DNA of 64,000 nt from Streptomyces lincolnensis (GTDB lineage: Bacteria; Actinomycetota; Actinomycetes; Streptomycetales; Streptomycetaceae), in the NCBI RefSeq assembly GCF_021173675.1, contig NZ_JAIHON010000007.1:62001-126000 (forward strand), given 5' to 3'. Both the position numbers and the translations under genes were made by a program. Positions 50,445 through 58,739 of the stretch are shown in pieces (position 1 is the first letter of the stretch; the number at the start of each line of letters is the position of its first letter). The notes under the pieces are model-generated. The model searched no databases, was not told where the DNA came from, and saw only the letters and a program-made list of their open reading frames with translations.

Positions 50445-51407
50445 ATGGACGTCACCCTGCGCCAGCTCACCGCCTACGCCGCCGTCGCCCGCGCCGTGAG
50501 CTTCACGGCCGCCGCCGCCGAGCTGCACGTGTCCCAGTCCTCGCTCAGCCGGGCCGTCGCCGAACTCGAACGCACCCTGGGTATGCGGCTGTTGGAGCGC
50601 GACACCCGCAATGTGCAGCTCACCCCGGCGGGCGCGGAGGCGCTGCGCATCGCCGACCAGATCCTCGCCACGCACCGGGCGGGCATCGCCCAGCTCGGCC
50701 GCTATGTGGCCGGCGAGCGCGGCACGGTGGCTCTGGCGACTCTGCCCTCACTCGCCGCCGTCCTGCTGCCGCCGGTCATCTCGGCCTTCCGGGAGAGCCG
50801 CCCCGAGGTGACCGTGCGGATCCTCGACGGCCTCGAACGGGCCGCGCTGGCACGGGTGGTGGACGGCGAGGCGGACTTCGCGATCACCACCGTGGCCCGG
50901 CCCCGCACCCGCGGACTCGACCTGCGCCCGCTGGTCCGCGACCGCTTCGACGCCGTCCTGCCCGAAGGGCACCCGCTGGCCGAGCGGGAGCAGGTGACCT
51001 GGCAGGAGCTGGGCCGCGAGCCCTTCCTCGCCGTGGGCGCCGACTCCAGCGTGCGCCGCATCACCGACGAGGCCTTCGCCCAGGCCGGCGTCGAGACGCG
51101 TCCGGCGGCCGAGGCGGGCAACGTGGCCACGGTCGGCGGACTGGTCGCCGCCGGACTCGGGGTGTCCGCCATGCCCGCACTGGTGCACCCGCTGGTGCCG
51201 CCCGGCCGATGGGTGCGCCGCCCGCTCGTGGACCCGGTCGTCGAACGGCGGCTGTACGTCGTCCTGCCCGTCCGCCGGACCCTGCCGCCCGGGGCACGCG
51301 GCTTCCTGGAGCAGCTGGAGGAGTTCAGGACGTCGTCGTACGAGCTGCCGGACGGCGTGGCCTGGGAGGACGGGACGACGGCACCGACTCATGCGGCATC
51401 CGCATGA
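50445..51407 (+). CDS. LysR family transcriptional regulator
   Basis: A 320-aa LysR-type regulator. The winged helix is at 3-62 (LRQLTAYAAVARAVSFTAAAAELHVSQSSLSRAVAELE, shown here in parts: SFTAAAAELHVSQSSLS), and the effector domain follows from about residue 90. ATG 50445 has no Shine-Dalgarno sequence; TACGCT (50431-50436) lies 8 nt upstream, the same spacing as at the transglutaminase gene, so a leaderless mRNA is likely. It sits between the divergent CitMHS gene and the downstream CoA-transferase gene and probably activates both in response to the organic acid. Confidence 0.92.
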   Translation: MDVTLRQLTAYAAVARAVSFTAAAAELHVSQSSLSRAVAELERTLGMRLLERDTRNVQLTPAGAEALRIADQILATHRAGIAQLGRYVAGERGTVALATLPSLAAVLLPPVISAFRESRPEVTVRILDGLERAALARVVDGEADFAITTVARPRTRGLDLRPLVRDRFDAVLPEGHPLAEREQVTWQELGREPFLAVGADSSVRRITDEAFAQAGVETRPAAEAGNVATVGGLVAAGLGVSAMPALVHPLVPPGRWVRRPLVDPVVERRLYVVLPVRRTLPPGARGFLEQLEEFRTSSYELPDGVAWEDGTTAPTHAASA

Positions 51408-51463
51408 ATTGATCGCCCTTCCTTGCTGGACGGGCATACGAGCCGCCCCGCAGCCTGGACGGC

Positions 51464-52675
51464 ATGGACGACCGCAGCAGTGCGCGACAGGGGCAGTTGA
51501 CGGGACTGAAGGTGGTGGAGTTCGCCCATGTGGTGGCCGGACCGCTCGCCGGATCACTCCTCGCCGACCAGGGCGCCGACGTGGTGCACGTGGAGCCGCC
51601 CGGCACCGGCGACGCGGCCCGCGCGATGGGACCGAAACGCGACGGCGTACCCCTGTGGTTCAAGGTCGCCGGCCGCAACAAACGGTCCGTGACGCTGGAC
51701 CTGCACCACGAGGAGGGCCGGGAGATCGCCCACCGTCTGGTCGCCTGGGCCGACGTGGTGATCGTGACCCTGCGGGCGGGCCGGCTGCGCACCTGGGGGC
51801 TGGACTGGGAGGCCGTGCACGCCCTCAACCCGCGCGCGGTGCTGCTCCAGATCTCCGGCTTCGGCGCCACGTCCTCCAAGGCCGACGCCCCCGGTTTCGG
51901 CAAGATGGGCGAGGCCCGCAGCGGGGTGGTCCACCTGACCGGCTTCCCGGACGGGCCGCCCGTGCACACCGGCTTCTCGCACGGCGACGCCGTCACCGGC
52001 CTCATGGGCGCCTACGCCGTCCTCGCCGCCCTGCACCGCCGCCACACCGATCCCGCCTTCGACGGCGAGTGGATCGACCTCGCCCTCTTCGAACCGCTGT
52101 TCCGGCTGGTCGAATGGCAGGTGATCACACACGACCAGCTCGGTACGGCACCGCAGCGGGCCGGCAACCAGCTCGCCGTCGCCCCGGCCGCCGTCATCAA
52201 CACCTACCGCACCCGCGACGACGACTGGCTCACCGTCACCTCCGCCACCGTGCGCTCGGTCCAGAACGTGGCCCGGCTGCTCGGGCTGCCGGAGGAACAG
52301 TTCGCCACGACGGAACAGCAGCACGCCGGACGGGAACGCCTGGACGAGGGTCTGTGCGCCTGGATCGCGGAACGCACATCCGCGGAGTGCCTGGCCGCCT
52401 TCGAGCGCGCCGAGGTGGTCGCCTCCCGCGTCTTCGACGCCGCCGACATCGCCGCCGACCCGGTCTACGCCGAACGCGAGGACATCGTCACCGTCGACGA
52501 CCCCGACCTCGGCCCGGTCCGGATGCAGGCCGTCCTGCCGCACTTCCGCCGCGTCCCCGGCGCGGTCTGGCGCACGGGCCCGGCCCTCGGCGCCGACAAC
52601 GACCTCGTCTACGGCGACTGGCTCGGCATCGACGCCGGACGGCGCGCGAAGCTGGAGGACCTCGGTGTCATCTGA
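51464..52675 (+). CDS. CaiB/BaiF family CoA-transferase
   Basis: A 403-aa class III CoA-transferase that should move CoA from a donor such as succinyl-CoA to a free acid. Family features: LKVVEFAHVVAGPLAGSLLADQGADVVHVEPP, NKRSVTLDLHHEEGRE and TGFSHGDAVTGLMGAYAVLAAL. The catalytic Asp of class III enzymes is normally in the segment after the FGxxSxxxD loop; here that part reads ATSSKADAPGFG and could not be assigned with certainty. The last codons overlap the start of the CitE-like gene, so the two are translationally coupled. Confidence 0.9.
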   Translation: MDDRSSARQGQLTGLKVVEFAHVVAGPLAGSLLADQGADVVHVEPPGTGDAARAMGPKRDGVPLWFKVAGRNKRSVTLDLHHEEGREIAHRLVAWADVVIVTLRAGRLRTWGLDWEAVHALNPRAVLLQISGFGATSSKADAPGFGKMGEARSGVVHLTGFPDGPPVHTGFSHGDAVTGLMGAYAVLAALHRRHTDPAFDGEWIDLALFEPLFRLVEWQVITHDQLGTAPQRAGNQLAVAPAAVINTYRTRDDDWLTVTSATVRSVQNVARLLGLPEEQFATTEQQHAGRERLDEGLCAWIAERTSAECLAAFERAEVVASRVFDAADIAADPVYAEREDIVTVDDPDLGPVRMQAVLPHFRRVPGAVWRTGPALGADNDLVYGDWLGIDAGRRAKLEDLGVI

Positions 52676-53567
52676 GCCGCCTCGCCGTACCGCCTTGCGT
52701 TCCCTGCTGTTCGTGCCCGGCAACCGGACCGACTGGCTGCCCAAGGCCGCGGCTGCGGGCGCCGACGCGGCTGTTGTGGACCTGGAGGACGCCGTACCGG
52801 AGGACGCCAAGGACGCCGCACGGGACTCCGTCGCCCACGCCCTCGCCGCCTCGTACGGTCCGATGCGGCTGCTCGTCCGCGTCAACCCGCTCTCCACGGA
52901 CGGCGGTTGGCGCGGCGCCGACGACCTGCGTGCCGTCGCCCGGCCGGGCCTCTACGGCGTCGTCCTGCCCAAGGTGTCGTCCGCCGACGACATCCGGCTG
53001 GCCGACCGACTGCTGTCCTGGTGCGAGCGTGAACAGGGCCTGCCCCAGGGGCACTTCGCGCTCCTGCCGCTGCTGGAGACGGCACGGGCCCTGCGGGAGG
53101 CCTACGACATCGGACGGGCCGCGGACCGCGTCGCCCACCTCGGCGCGCTGACCGCACCGGGCGGCGACGTCGAGCGTGCCGTGGGCTACCGGTGGAGCCC
53201 CGAGGGCACCGAGACCCGCGACCTGCGCGCCCGCGTCCTGCTCGACGCACGTGCCGCGGGTCGCCCCCACCCGGTGGCCGGACTGTGGGCCGACATCCCC
53301 GACCTGACGGGGCTGGAGCGCTTCGCCGCCGACAACCGGGCTCTCGGCTACGAGGGCATGATGGTCATCCATCCGTCCCATGTCCCGGTTGTCAACGATG
53401 TGTTCACGCCCGGCGAGGACGAACTCGCCCGCCACGCACGGCTGATCGCCGCCGTGGAGCGGGCGCAGGCCGAAGGGGCGGGGGCGGTGCGCTTCGAGGG
53501 CCGCATGGTCGACGAGGCGATGGCGGCGGCGTCCCGCGAGGTCCTGGCCCGCAGCCGCCATAGGTGA
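52665..53567 (+). CDS. CitE-like HpcH/HpaI acyl-CoA lyase
   Basis: A 300-aa TIM-barrel lyase of the citrate lyase beta/citramalyl-CoA lyase group. SLLFVPGNRTDWLPKAAAAGADA and VVDLEDAVPEDAKD are the N-terminal signatures (Asp/Glu for Mg2+). LLPLLETARALREA holds the conserved Glu, and GYEGMMVIHPSHV the C-terminal loop. With the CoA-transferase it would split citryl-CoA to acetyl-CoA and oxaloacetate, or citramalyl-CoA to acetyl-CoA and pyruvate. GTG 52665 overlaps the upstream gene by 11 bp. No citrate lyase alpha or gamma subunit is present. Confidence 0.9.
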   Translation: MSSEPPRRTALRSLLFVPGNRTDWLPKAAAAGADAAVVDLEDAVPEDAKDAARDSVAHALAASYGPMRLLVRVNPLSTDGGWRGADDLRAVARPGLYGVVLPKVSSADDIRLADRLLSWCEREQGLPQGHFALLPLLETARALREAYDIGRAADRVAHLGALTAPGGDVERAVGYRWSPEGTETRDLRARVLLDARAAGRPHPVAGLWADIPDLTGLERFAADNRALGYEGMMVIHPSHVPVVNDVFTPGEDELARHARLIAAVERAQAEGAGAVRFEGRMVDEAMAAASREVLARSRHR

Positions 53568-53574
53568 CGTTCCG

Positions 53575-54687
53575 TCAGGCCGTCTGCGGGCCCCTCCACT
53601 TCTCGGTGGCCGTGAGCGGGACGGGCGCGGGAGGCTCCGCCGACGTCGTCAGCTCGATGCGGCGTTCCTCGGCCGACGAGCGGAGCAGGGCGGTCATCGT
53701 CTCCAGGACGTGCAGGGCGAGTTCGCCGCCGGCGCGCGGCGGCCGGCCCGCGTCGGCGGCGACGAAGTCGAGCAGGCCGACGCCCCGGGTGCCGCCGACG
53801 TACCCCGCCGAGGGCGGCAACGGGAGCCACTGCGTCTCGCCGAGGCGGAAGAGACGTACCTCGCCGTCGAAGTGGTTGGGGTCGGGCACCGCGAGCGTCC
53901 CCCTCTCGCCGTGCACCTCGATCGGTGCCGCCGTGGTGGCCACGCCGTCGAAGCTCGTCGTGATCGTGGTCAGCGCCCCGCCCGCGTGCTCCAGCACACC
54001 CGAGACATGGGTGTCCACCTCGACCGGTATCCGCTCGCCCGCGCGCGGCCCGGAACCGATGACGCGCTCGGCGCGCAGCCGGCTGGACGCGCCGATCACG
54101 GCACGCACCGGTCCCAACAGGTGGACCAGGGAGGCGAGATAGTACGGCCCCATGTCCAGCAGGGGGCCGCCCCCGGTTGTGTAGTAGAAGTCGGGGTGCG
54201 GGTGCCAGCGTTCGTGCCCCGCGGTGACCATGACGGCCGACGCGGACAGCGGGCGCCCGATCTCGCCCGCCTCCACGGCCGCCCGCGCGGTCTGGATCCC
54301 GGTACCCAGGACGGTGTCCGGCGCACATCCCACACCGACGCCCGCCTTCGTCGCCGCCGCCAGGACGGCCTGGGCGTCGGTGAAGCCGGCGGCCAGCGGC
54401 TTCTCGCCGTAGACGCTCTTGCCGTGGGCGATGGCGCCGAGCGCGATCTCGGCATGCGCCGCCGGGACGGTCAGGTTGAGCACCGTGTCCACGTCCGGGC
54501 TGCTCAGCAACTCCCCGACGGGCAGCGCCGCGACGCCGGGCAGTTCGGCGGCGACCGCGGCCGAGCGGGAGGCGTCGAGGTCGGCGACGGCGGTGACGCG
54601 TACGGCGGGATGGCCGACGAGGGTGTCCAGATAGGCGCGGGAGATCACCCCGAGGCCCACGACGCCTATGCGGTGCGTGTCGCCCAC
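53575..54687 (-). CDS. Gfo/Idh/MocA family oxidoreductase
   Basis: A 370-aa NAD(P)-dependent dehydrogenase. Rossmann loop GVVGLGVISRAYL at about 7-19, YGEKPLAAGF motif near residue 93, and HPDFYYTTGGGPLLDMGPYYL, the common C-terminal domain start in this family. The GTG at 54687 lies 21 bases inside the end of the ThuA gene, so the pair is coupled. ThuA plus Gfo/Idh is a common pair in sugar catabolism. It is divergent from the ebo-type operon, and its substrate is unknown. Confidence 0.9.
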   Translation of the reverse strand: MGDTHRIGVVGLGVISRAYLDTLVGHPAVRVTAVADLDASRSAAVAAELPGVAALPVGELLSSPDVDTVLNLTVPAAHAEIALGAIAHGKSVYGEKPLAAGFTDAQAVLAAATKAGVGVGCAPDTVLGTGIQTARAAVEAGEIGRPLSASAVMVTAGHERWHPHPDFYYTTGGGPLLDMGPYYLASLVHLLGPVRAVIGASSRLRAERVIGSGPRAGERIPVEVDTHVSGVLEHAGGALTTITTSFDGVATTAAPIEVHGERGTLAVPDPNHFDGEVRLFRLGETQWLPLPPSAGYVGGTRGVGLLDFVAADAGRPPRAGGELALHVLETMTALLRSSAEERRIELTTSAEPPAPVPLTATEKWRGPQTA

Positions 54688-55367
54688 AGCATGCCCCTCT
54701 CGATGACGGTGCGGACGTTGGGTTCCTGGAGGACGTCGAGACTGTGCCCGGGGGTCGTCACCACGATCCGCCCGGCGCCCCACCTGCGGGTCCACACCGC
54801 CGGTGAGGTGGCGGGCCGGTGCCAGGGATGCCATGCCCGGACCGGGTGCGTGGTGGTGGCCAGGACGTCGATCAGGTCGTCGTGCAGCACCCAGTACTGC
54901 TCGGTGTCCAGCTCGAAGTCCTCGATGCCCGCGGTGATCGGGTGCTCGCGGCCGAGGTCGGTGACGGAGACGACGTGCGGCAGGAAGTTGTCCGTCTCGT
55001 CGCCCCGCCGCTCGCACGGCTCCTTGCCCGGATGGGTCGCGAACTGCCCGCCCACCAGGTGGAGATAGTCGGAGGAGGCGCGGAAGGAGTCCGCGATGCC
55101 GCCGTGCCAGCCGGTGAGACCGGTGCCCGCGACCACCGCCGCGCTCAGGCCCGACAGTTGCTCGGAGGTGATCGCCGACATCGTCACGCACTGCACGACG
55201 AGATCGGTGCCGGCCATCTCCTCGGCGTCCTCGTAGACGTCGGTCGACTCCTCGACCCGGACGTCGTATCCGTTGTTTCGGAGAAACGGCAGGAACAACT
55301 CCGTTGCCTCGACCGGTCGGTGTCCCTCCCAGCCGCCTCGTACCACCAGGGCTTTCTTACGCGTCAT
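54666..55367 (-). CDS. ThuA domain-containing protein
   Basis: A 233-aa protein of the ThuA family (trehalose utilisation, class I glutamine-amidotransferase-like fold). Features: KALVVRGGWEGHRPVEATE, DVRVEESTDVYED, VAGTGLTGWHGGIADSFR (core His) and HPITAGIEDFELDTEQYW. ThuA proteins help turn over trehalose- or ketosugar-type compounds; the chemistry is not firmly known. ATG 55367 has AAGGAAC upstream. It is first of a two-gene operon with a Gfo/Idh oxidoreductase. Confidence 0.92.
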   Translation of the reverse strand: MTRKKALVVRGGWEGHRPVEATELFLPFLRNNGYDVRVEESTDVYEDAEEMAGTDLVVQCVTMSAITSEQLSGLSAAVVAGTGLTGWHGGIADSFRASSDYLHLVGGQFATHPGKEPCERRGDETDNFLPHVVSVTDLGREHPITAGIEDFELDTEQYWVLHDDLIDVLATTTHPVRAWHPWHRPATSPAVWTRRWGAGRIVVTTPGHSLDVLQEPNVRTVIERGMLWATRTA

Positions 55368-55447
55368 AGCGTTCCTTCGACGTCGTGGAACAGCGTCCAT
55401 CACTATGCGCCGGTGGCTCGCCGCTACGAAAGGGGGATCCGATTCTG

Positions 55448-55458
55448 CGAAAGTTTCG
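55448..55458. promoter_or_regulatory. Palindrome in the ThuA/EboC divergent gap
   Basis: CGAAA-G-TTTCG, perfect 11-bp palindrome in the 182-bp gap. The CGAAA/TTTCG form is common for LacI-family and related operators. TAGGGT at 55538-55543 is a possible -10 box for the ebo operon. Confidence 0.45.
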
Positions 55459-55549
55459 GACAGTTCGACGCGTCGGACACACGGATTCTTCACAAGAAGT
55501 GAGGCTGGTGAGCTGTCTCAAAATTGAAACGGAGGCGTAGGGTCCGATC

Positions 55550-56449
55550 ATGCCAGGCTCGAACGACTTCGAACGCTCCCCGCGCCTCGCCGACTTGGCG
55601 CACCTGATACGTCTGCCCGCCGCGCTCAGCGTGCCCGGTGACGTACTCGCCGGTGCCGTGGCGAGCGCCGGCCCGCCCCGGCCCCGCGTCCTCGGCACGA
55701 TGGCCTCCTCCGTCGCCCTCTACTGGGCCGGAATGGCGCTCAACGACTACGCGGACGCGACCGTCGACGCGGTCGAGCGCCCCGAACGCCCCATACCCTC
55801 CGGCCGGGTTGCCCGCCGCACCGCACTGGCCACCGCGACCGGACTCACCGCCGCCGGCCTCGGACTGGCCGCCCTGACGGGCGGACGCCGGGCGCTCGGC
55901 GTGGCCCTGCCCCTGACCGGACTGGTCTGGGCCTACGACCTGGGCCTGAAGTCCACCCCGGCCGGTCCCGCCGCGATGGCGGGCACCAGGGCGCTGAACG
56001 TCCTGGCGGGCGCCGAGCCGGGACGCAGGACCACCGCCCTGCCCGCCGCCCTCCTGATCGGCGCGCACACCTACACCGTCACGGCGCTGAGCCGCCACGA
56101 GATCTCCGGCGCGCCCCGCGCCCTGCCCGCCGCCACCCTCGCCGGCAGCACCGCCACCGCCCTGACCGCCGCGGCCCTTCCCGGCCTACGGCGCCGCGGC
56201 CGGACCGCCCGCATTGGCGCGGCCACCGGTGCGCTCGGCTATCTCGCCTCCTACGGCGCCGCGCAGGTCCGCGCGGTACGTGAGCCCTCCGCGACGAACG
56301 TCCGCACCGCCGTCGGCACCGGGATCATGTCCCTGATGCCCCTCCAGGCGGCCCTCACCGCGGCCGCCGGCAGCGCCCTCCCGGCCGGCGCCCTGGCCCT
56401 GGCCCATCCCCTGGCACGACGCCTCGCCCGCAAGGTGTCACCGACGTGA
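55550..56449 (+). CDS. eboC: UbiA-like prenyltransferase family protein, EboC type
   Basis: A 299-aa integral membrane protein with about eight spans. The UbiA aspartate motif is present as NDYADATVDAVERPERPIPSG, split here as NDYADATVD and RPERPIPSG, near residue 65. It corresponds to the SCO3242-type/EboC proteins, where a prenyl transfer to a membrane substrate is suspected but not shown. It begins a run of six tightly packed genes that match the ebo gene set. A GGAGG at 55531-55535 lies a little far (14 nt) from ATG 55550. Confidence 0.85.
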   Translation: MPGSNDFERSPRLADLAHLIRLPAALSVPGDVLAGAVASAGPPRPRVLGTMASSVALYWAGMALNDYADATVDAVERPERPIPSGRVARRTALATATGLTAAGLGLAALTGGRRALGVALPLTGLVWAYDLGLKSTPAGPAAMAGTRALNVLAGAEPGRRTTALPAALLIGAHTYTVTALSRHEISGAPRALPAATLAGSTATALTAAALPGLRRRGRTARIGAATGALGYLASYGAAQVRAVREPSATNVRTAVGTGIMSLMPLQAALTAAAGSALPAGALALAHPLARRLARKVSPT

Positions 56450-57852
56450 TTCCACAACACGAGACGGCACCGGGGGCTGCGGTGGCAGCGGGGTCTTCGG
56501 CGGCAGCGGGGGGTGGGGTGGCTTCGGGATCCGGGGCGATATCGGGGGCGGTTGCGGAGGTGGGGTTCGGGGTGGCTTCGGGACGCGGGGAGTTGTCCGG
56601 GTCGGCTTCGGGGGCGGGGGCGGGGGCGGGAGCCGGGGGTCACTCGGGGCTCGGGGTGATGTTGAGTCCGGCGCCGACAGGAGCCTGGGCGTCCTCAGTG
56701 TCGGGGGCGTTATCAAGTCCGGCTCCGGCGGCGGGGCTTGGGGTGACCCCTGGACCCGGGGCGCTCGTGAGGCCGGCGGCGGTTGTCGGTACCGCGTGGC
56801 GCCGGATGGCCGTGGCCGCCCCCGGGTTCGTGGCGGGTCCCAACCCGGCGGCGGCTGCCCGGAGCCCCAGGGACACCCCCGGTTCCGAGGGCGCCCCGCG
56901 GCTCGAAGCGGGCGCGAGTCCCGGTACCGACCCGAGCCCCGAGCGACCCCCGGCCGCCGTCGCGGCCCCCGACACGGTCCCCGGCCCCGACATGCCCTCA
57001 CCCCCCACCCCCACCGGCCGGCTCCGGTACGGCTTCGGGACCAACGGGTTCGCGCAGCACCGGCTGGGCGACGTGCTGACCGTGCTGGCCGACCTGGGGT
57101 ACGACTCGGTAGGGCTCACGCTCGACCACATTCATCTCGACCCGTTCGCCGCGGACCTGCCCCGGCGGGTCGAGCGCCTGGCGGGGCGGCTGGAGCGGCT
57201 GGGGCTGGCGGTCATGGTGGAGACGGGTGCGCCCTACCTGCTGGATCCGTGGCACAAGCACGTCCCCACGCTGATGTCGGCCAGGGACGCCGGGCGGCGC
57301 GTCGATCTGCTGGCGCGGGCGATCCGCGTCGCGGCGGATCTGGGCGCCCCGGCGGTGCACCTGTGCAGCGGCCCGGCGCCGCGGGGCGTGTCGGCGGAGG
57401 ACGCCTGGAAGCAGCTGACCGTGGGGTGCGAAGAGGTCCTGGACATCGCCCGGGAGCACGGTGTGGCCCTGGCGTTCGAGCCGGAGCCGAACATGTTCGT
57501 CGACACCGTGGACAAGGTGCTTCAACTGCGCCGCCGACTCGGTGAGCCCGACCTGTTCGGGGTCACGCTGGACATCGGTCATGCCCACTGCGTCGAGGAC
57601 CTGCCCCTGCTGGACTGCGTCGGTCTCGCGGCGCCGCATCTGGTGAACGTACAGATCGAGGACATGCGGCGTGGGGTGCACGAGCACCTCGAACTCGGCA
57701 CGGGTGAGATCGACTTCCCGCCGGTGCTGGCCGCTCTGAAGGCCGTCGGCTACCAGGGGCCGGTCTCGGTGGAGATCCAGGGAGCCGCGCTCGACGCCCC
57801 CGAAGTCGCCCGCCGCTCCCTGGAGTTCCTGAAGGCCGCCGAGCCGCTGTGA
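56446..57852 (+). CDS. Sugar phosphate isomerase/epimerase-type TIM barrel with long N-terminal extension
   Basis: A 468-aa frame. The last 280 residues (from about 190) form an AP-endonuclease-2/xylose isomerase TIM barrel: YGFGTNGFAQHRLGDVL, AFEPEPNMFVDT (metal Glu), LDIGHAHCVED (metal Asp/His), VQIEDMRRGVHEHLE and SVEIQGAA. The first about 185 residues are Gly/Ala/Ser/Pro-rich and of very low complexity. GTG 56446 overlaps the EboC stop and has AAGGTG upstream; ATG 56992 would give only the barrel but has no Shine-Dalgarno sequence. It lies inside the ebo-type operon. The substrate is unknown. Confidence 0.8.
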   Translation: MIPQHETAPGAAVAAGSSAAAGGGVASGSGAISGAVAEVGFGVASGRGELSGSASGAGAGAGAGGHSGLGVMLSPAPTGAWASSVSGALSSPAPAAGLGVTPGPGALVRPAAVVGTAWRRMAVAAPGFVAGPNPAAAARSPRDTPGSEGAPRLEAGASPGTDPSPERPPAAVAAPDTVPGPDMPSPPTPTGRLRYGFGTNGFAQHRLGDVLTVLADLGYDSVGLTLDHIHLDPFAADLPRRVERLAGRLERLGLAVMVETGAPYLLDPWHKHVPTLMSARDAGRRVDLLARAIRVAADLGAPAVHLCSGPAPRGVSAEDAWKQLTVGCEEVLDIAREHGVALAFEPEPNMFVDTVDKVLQLRRRLGEPDLFGVTLDIGHAHCVEDLPLLDCVGLAAPHLVNVQIEDMRRGVHEHLELGTGEIDFPPVLAALKAVGYQGPVSVEIQGAALDAPEVARRSLEFLKAAEPL

Positions 57853-58007
57853 CGCGGAACCGCCCTTTCGCTCGGGCGCGCACCCCCGCCCCGGCACGCC
57901 CGCCCCGCCGTGCCCCCCCGCCCCGGCACGCACGCCCGCCCGCCCCGGCGCACATCCCCATCGGTGCGGCCGTCGCCGTACCCACAGCAAAGCAGGAGGT
58001 ACCTGCC

Positions 58008-58739
58008 GTGGACCCCCACATCTCCACAGCCCTGGACCGACATCTCACCCCCGACGCACGGCGCTGGCTGACGGACGCCGAAGCCCGCGTCGGACAGGAC
58101 CCGGCCGCCGTACACGCCGTCTTCCCCGCCGTCGGCCGACGCTGCGGGCGTGGACCGCTCCTCGCCGACTGGACGGTGGCCGACGCCGCCCGCGCCCGGC
58201 TGCTGGCCGCCCTGCCGTTGCGCGGCGCGACGCTCGCCGAGGAGGTCACCGCCCTCCACCATCACGGCGACGTCGCCGAACAGCGCGTGGTGCTGCGGTC
58301 GTTGGCGCTGCTGGAGGACAAGGACGCCTCCTTCGCCGACCTGGGCCTGCCCCTGGTGCGCGAGGCCCTGCGGGGCAACGACACTGACCTGATGGCGGCG
58401 GCCCTCGGCCCGTACGCCGCACGTCACCTGGACCACGCCGGGTACCGGCAGGCCGTACTGAAGTGCGTCTTCTGCGGCCTCCCCCTGGACCGGGTCGCCG
58501 GTCTGACCGACCGCGCGGACCGGGAACTCGCCCGCATGCTGGCCGACTTCGCCCATGAACGGGTCGCCGCCGGCCGTGACGTCCCCGCCGACATCTGGCC
58601 GCTCGTGCGCGCCCACCCGGGCGTCCTGGAGGCCTCCGGACTGCCCGCCGAGACCGACTCACCCGTGCCCGAGCGCCGCGCCGCGGCGCAGCGGGCCCTC
58701 GCCGATCACCGGGCCGCCGTGCCCGCAGGAGCCGTCTGA
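58008..58739 (+). CDS. eboA: EboA domain-containing protein
   Basis: A 243-aa, helix-rich soluble protein of the EboA family. Features: DARRWLTDAEARVGQDPAAV, the AVGRRCGRG segment, LADFAHERVAAGRDVPADIW and Cys residues in LKCVFCGLPLDRV. Start GTG 58008 is chosen because AGGAGG lies at 57994-57999; a frame back to 57849 overlaps the previous stop but adds only Pro/Arg-rich sequence. EboA has no known reaction. It overlaps the TatD-like gene by one base. Confidence 0.86.
   Translation: MDPHISTALDRHLTPDARRWLTDAEARVGQDPAAVHAVFPAVGRRCGRGPLLADWTVADAARARLLAALPLRGATLAEEVTALHHHGDVAEQRVVLRSLALLEDKDASFADLGLPLVREALRGNDTDLMAAALGPYAARHLDHAGYRQAVLKCVFCGLPLDRVAGLTDRADRELARMLADFAHERVAAGRDVPADIWPLVRAHPGVLEASGLPAETDSPVPERRAAAQRALADHRAAVPAGAV

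Noticed and set aside
46906..53567. A PHB-degradation cluster including the CoA-transferase and lyase
   Set aside because: The CoA-transferase is class III (CaiB) and the lyase is CitE-like, with a citrate-type transporter and LysR; no 3-hydroxybutyrate dehydrogenase or acetoacetyl-CoA enzyme is present.
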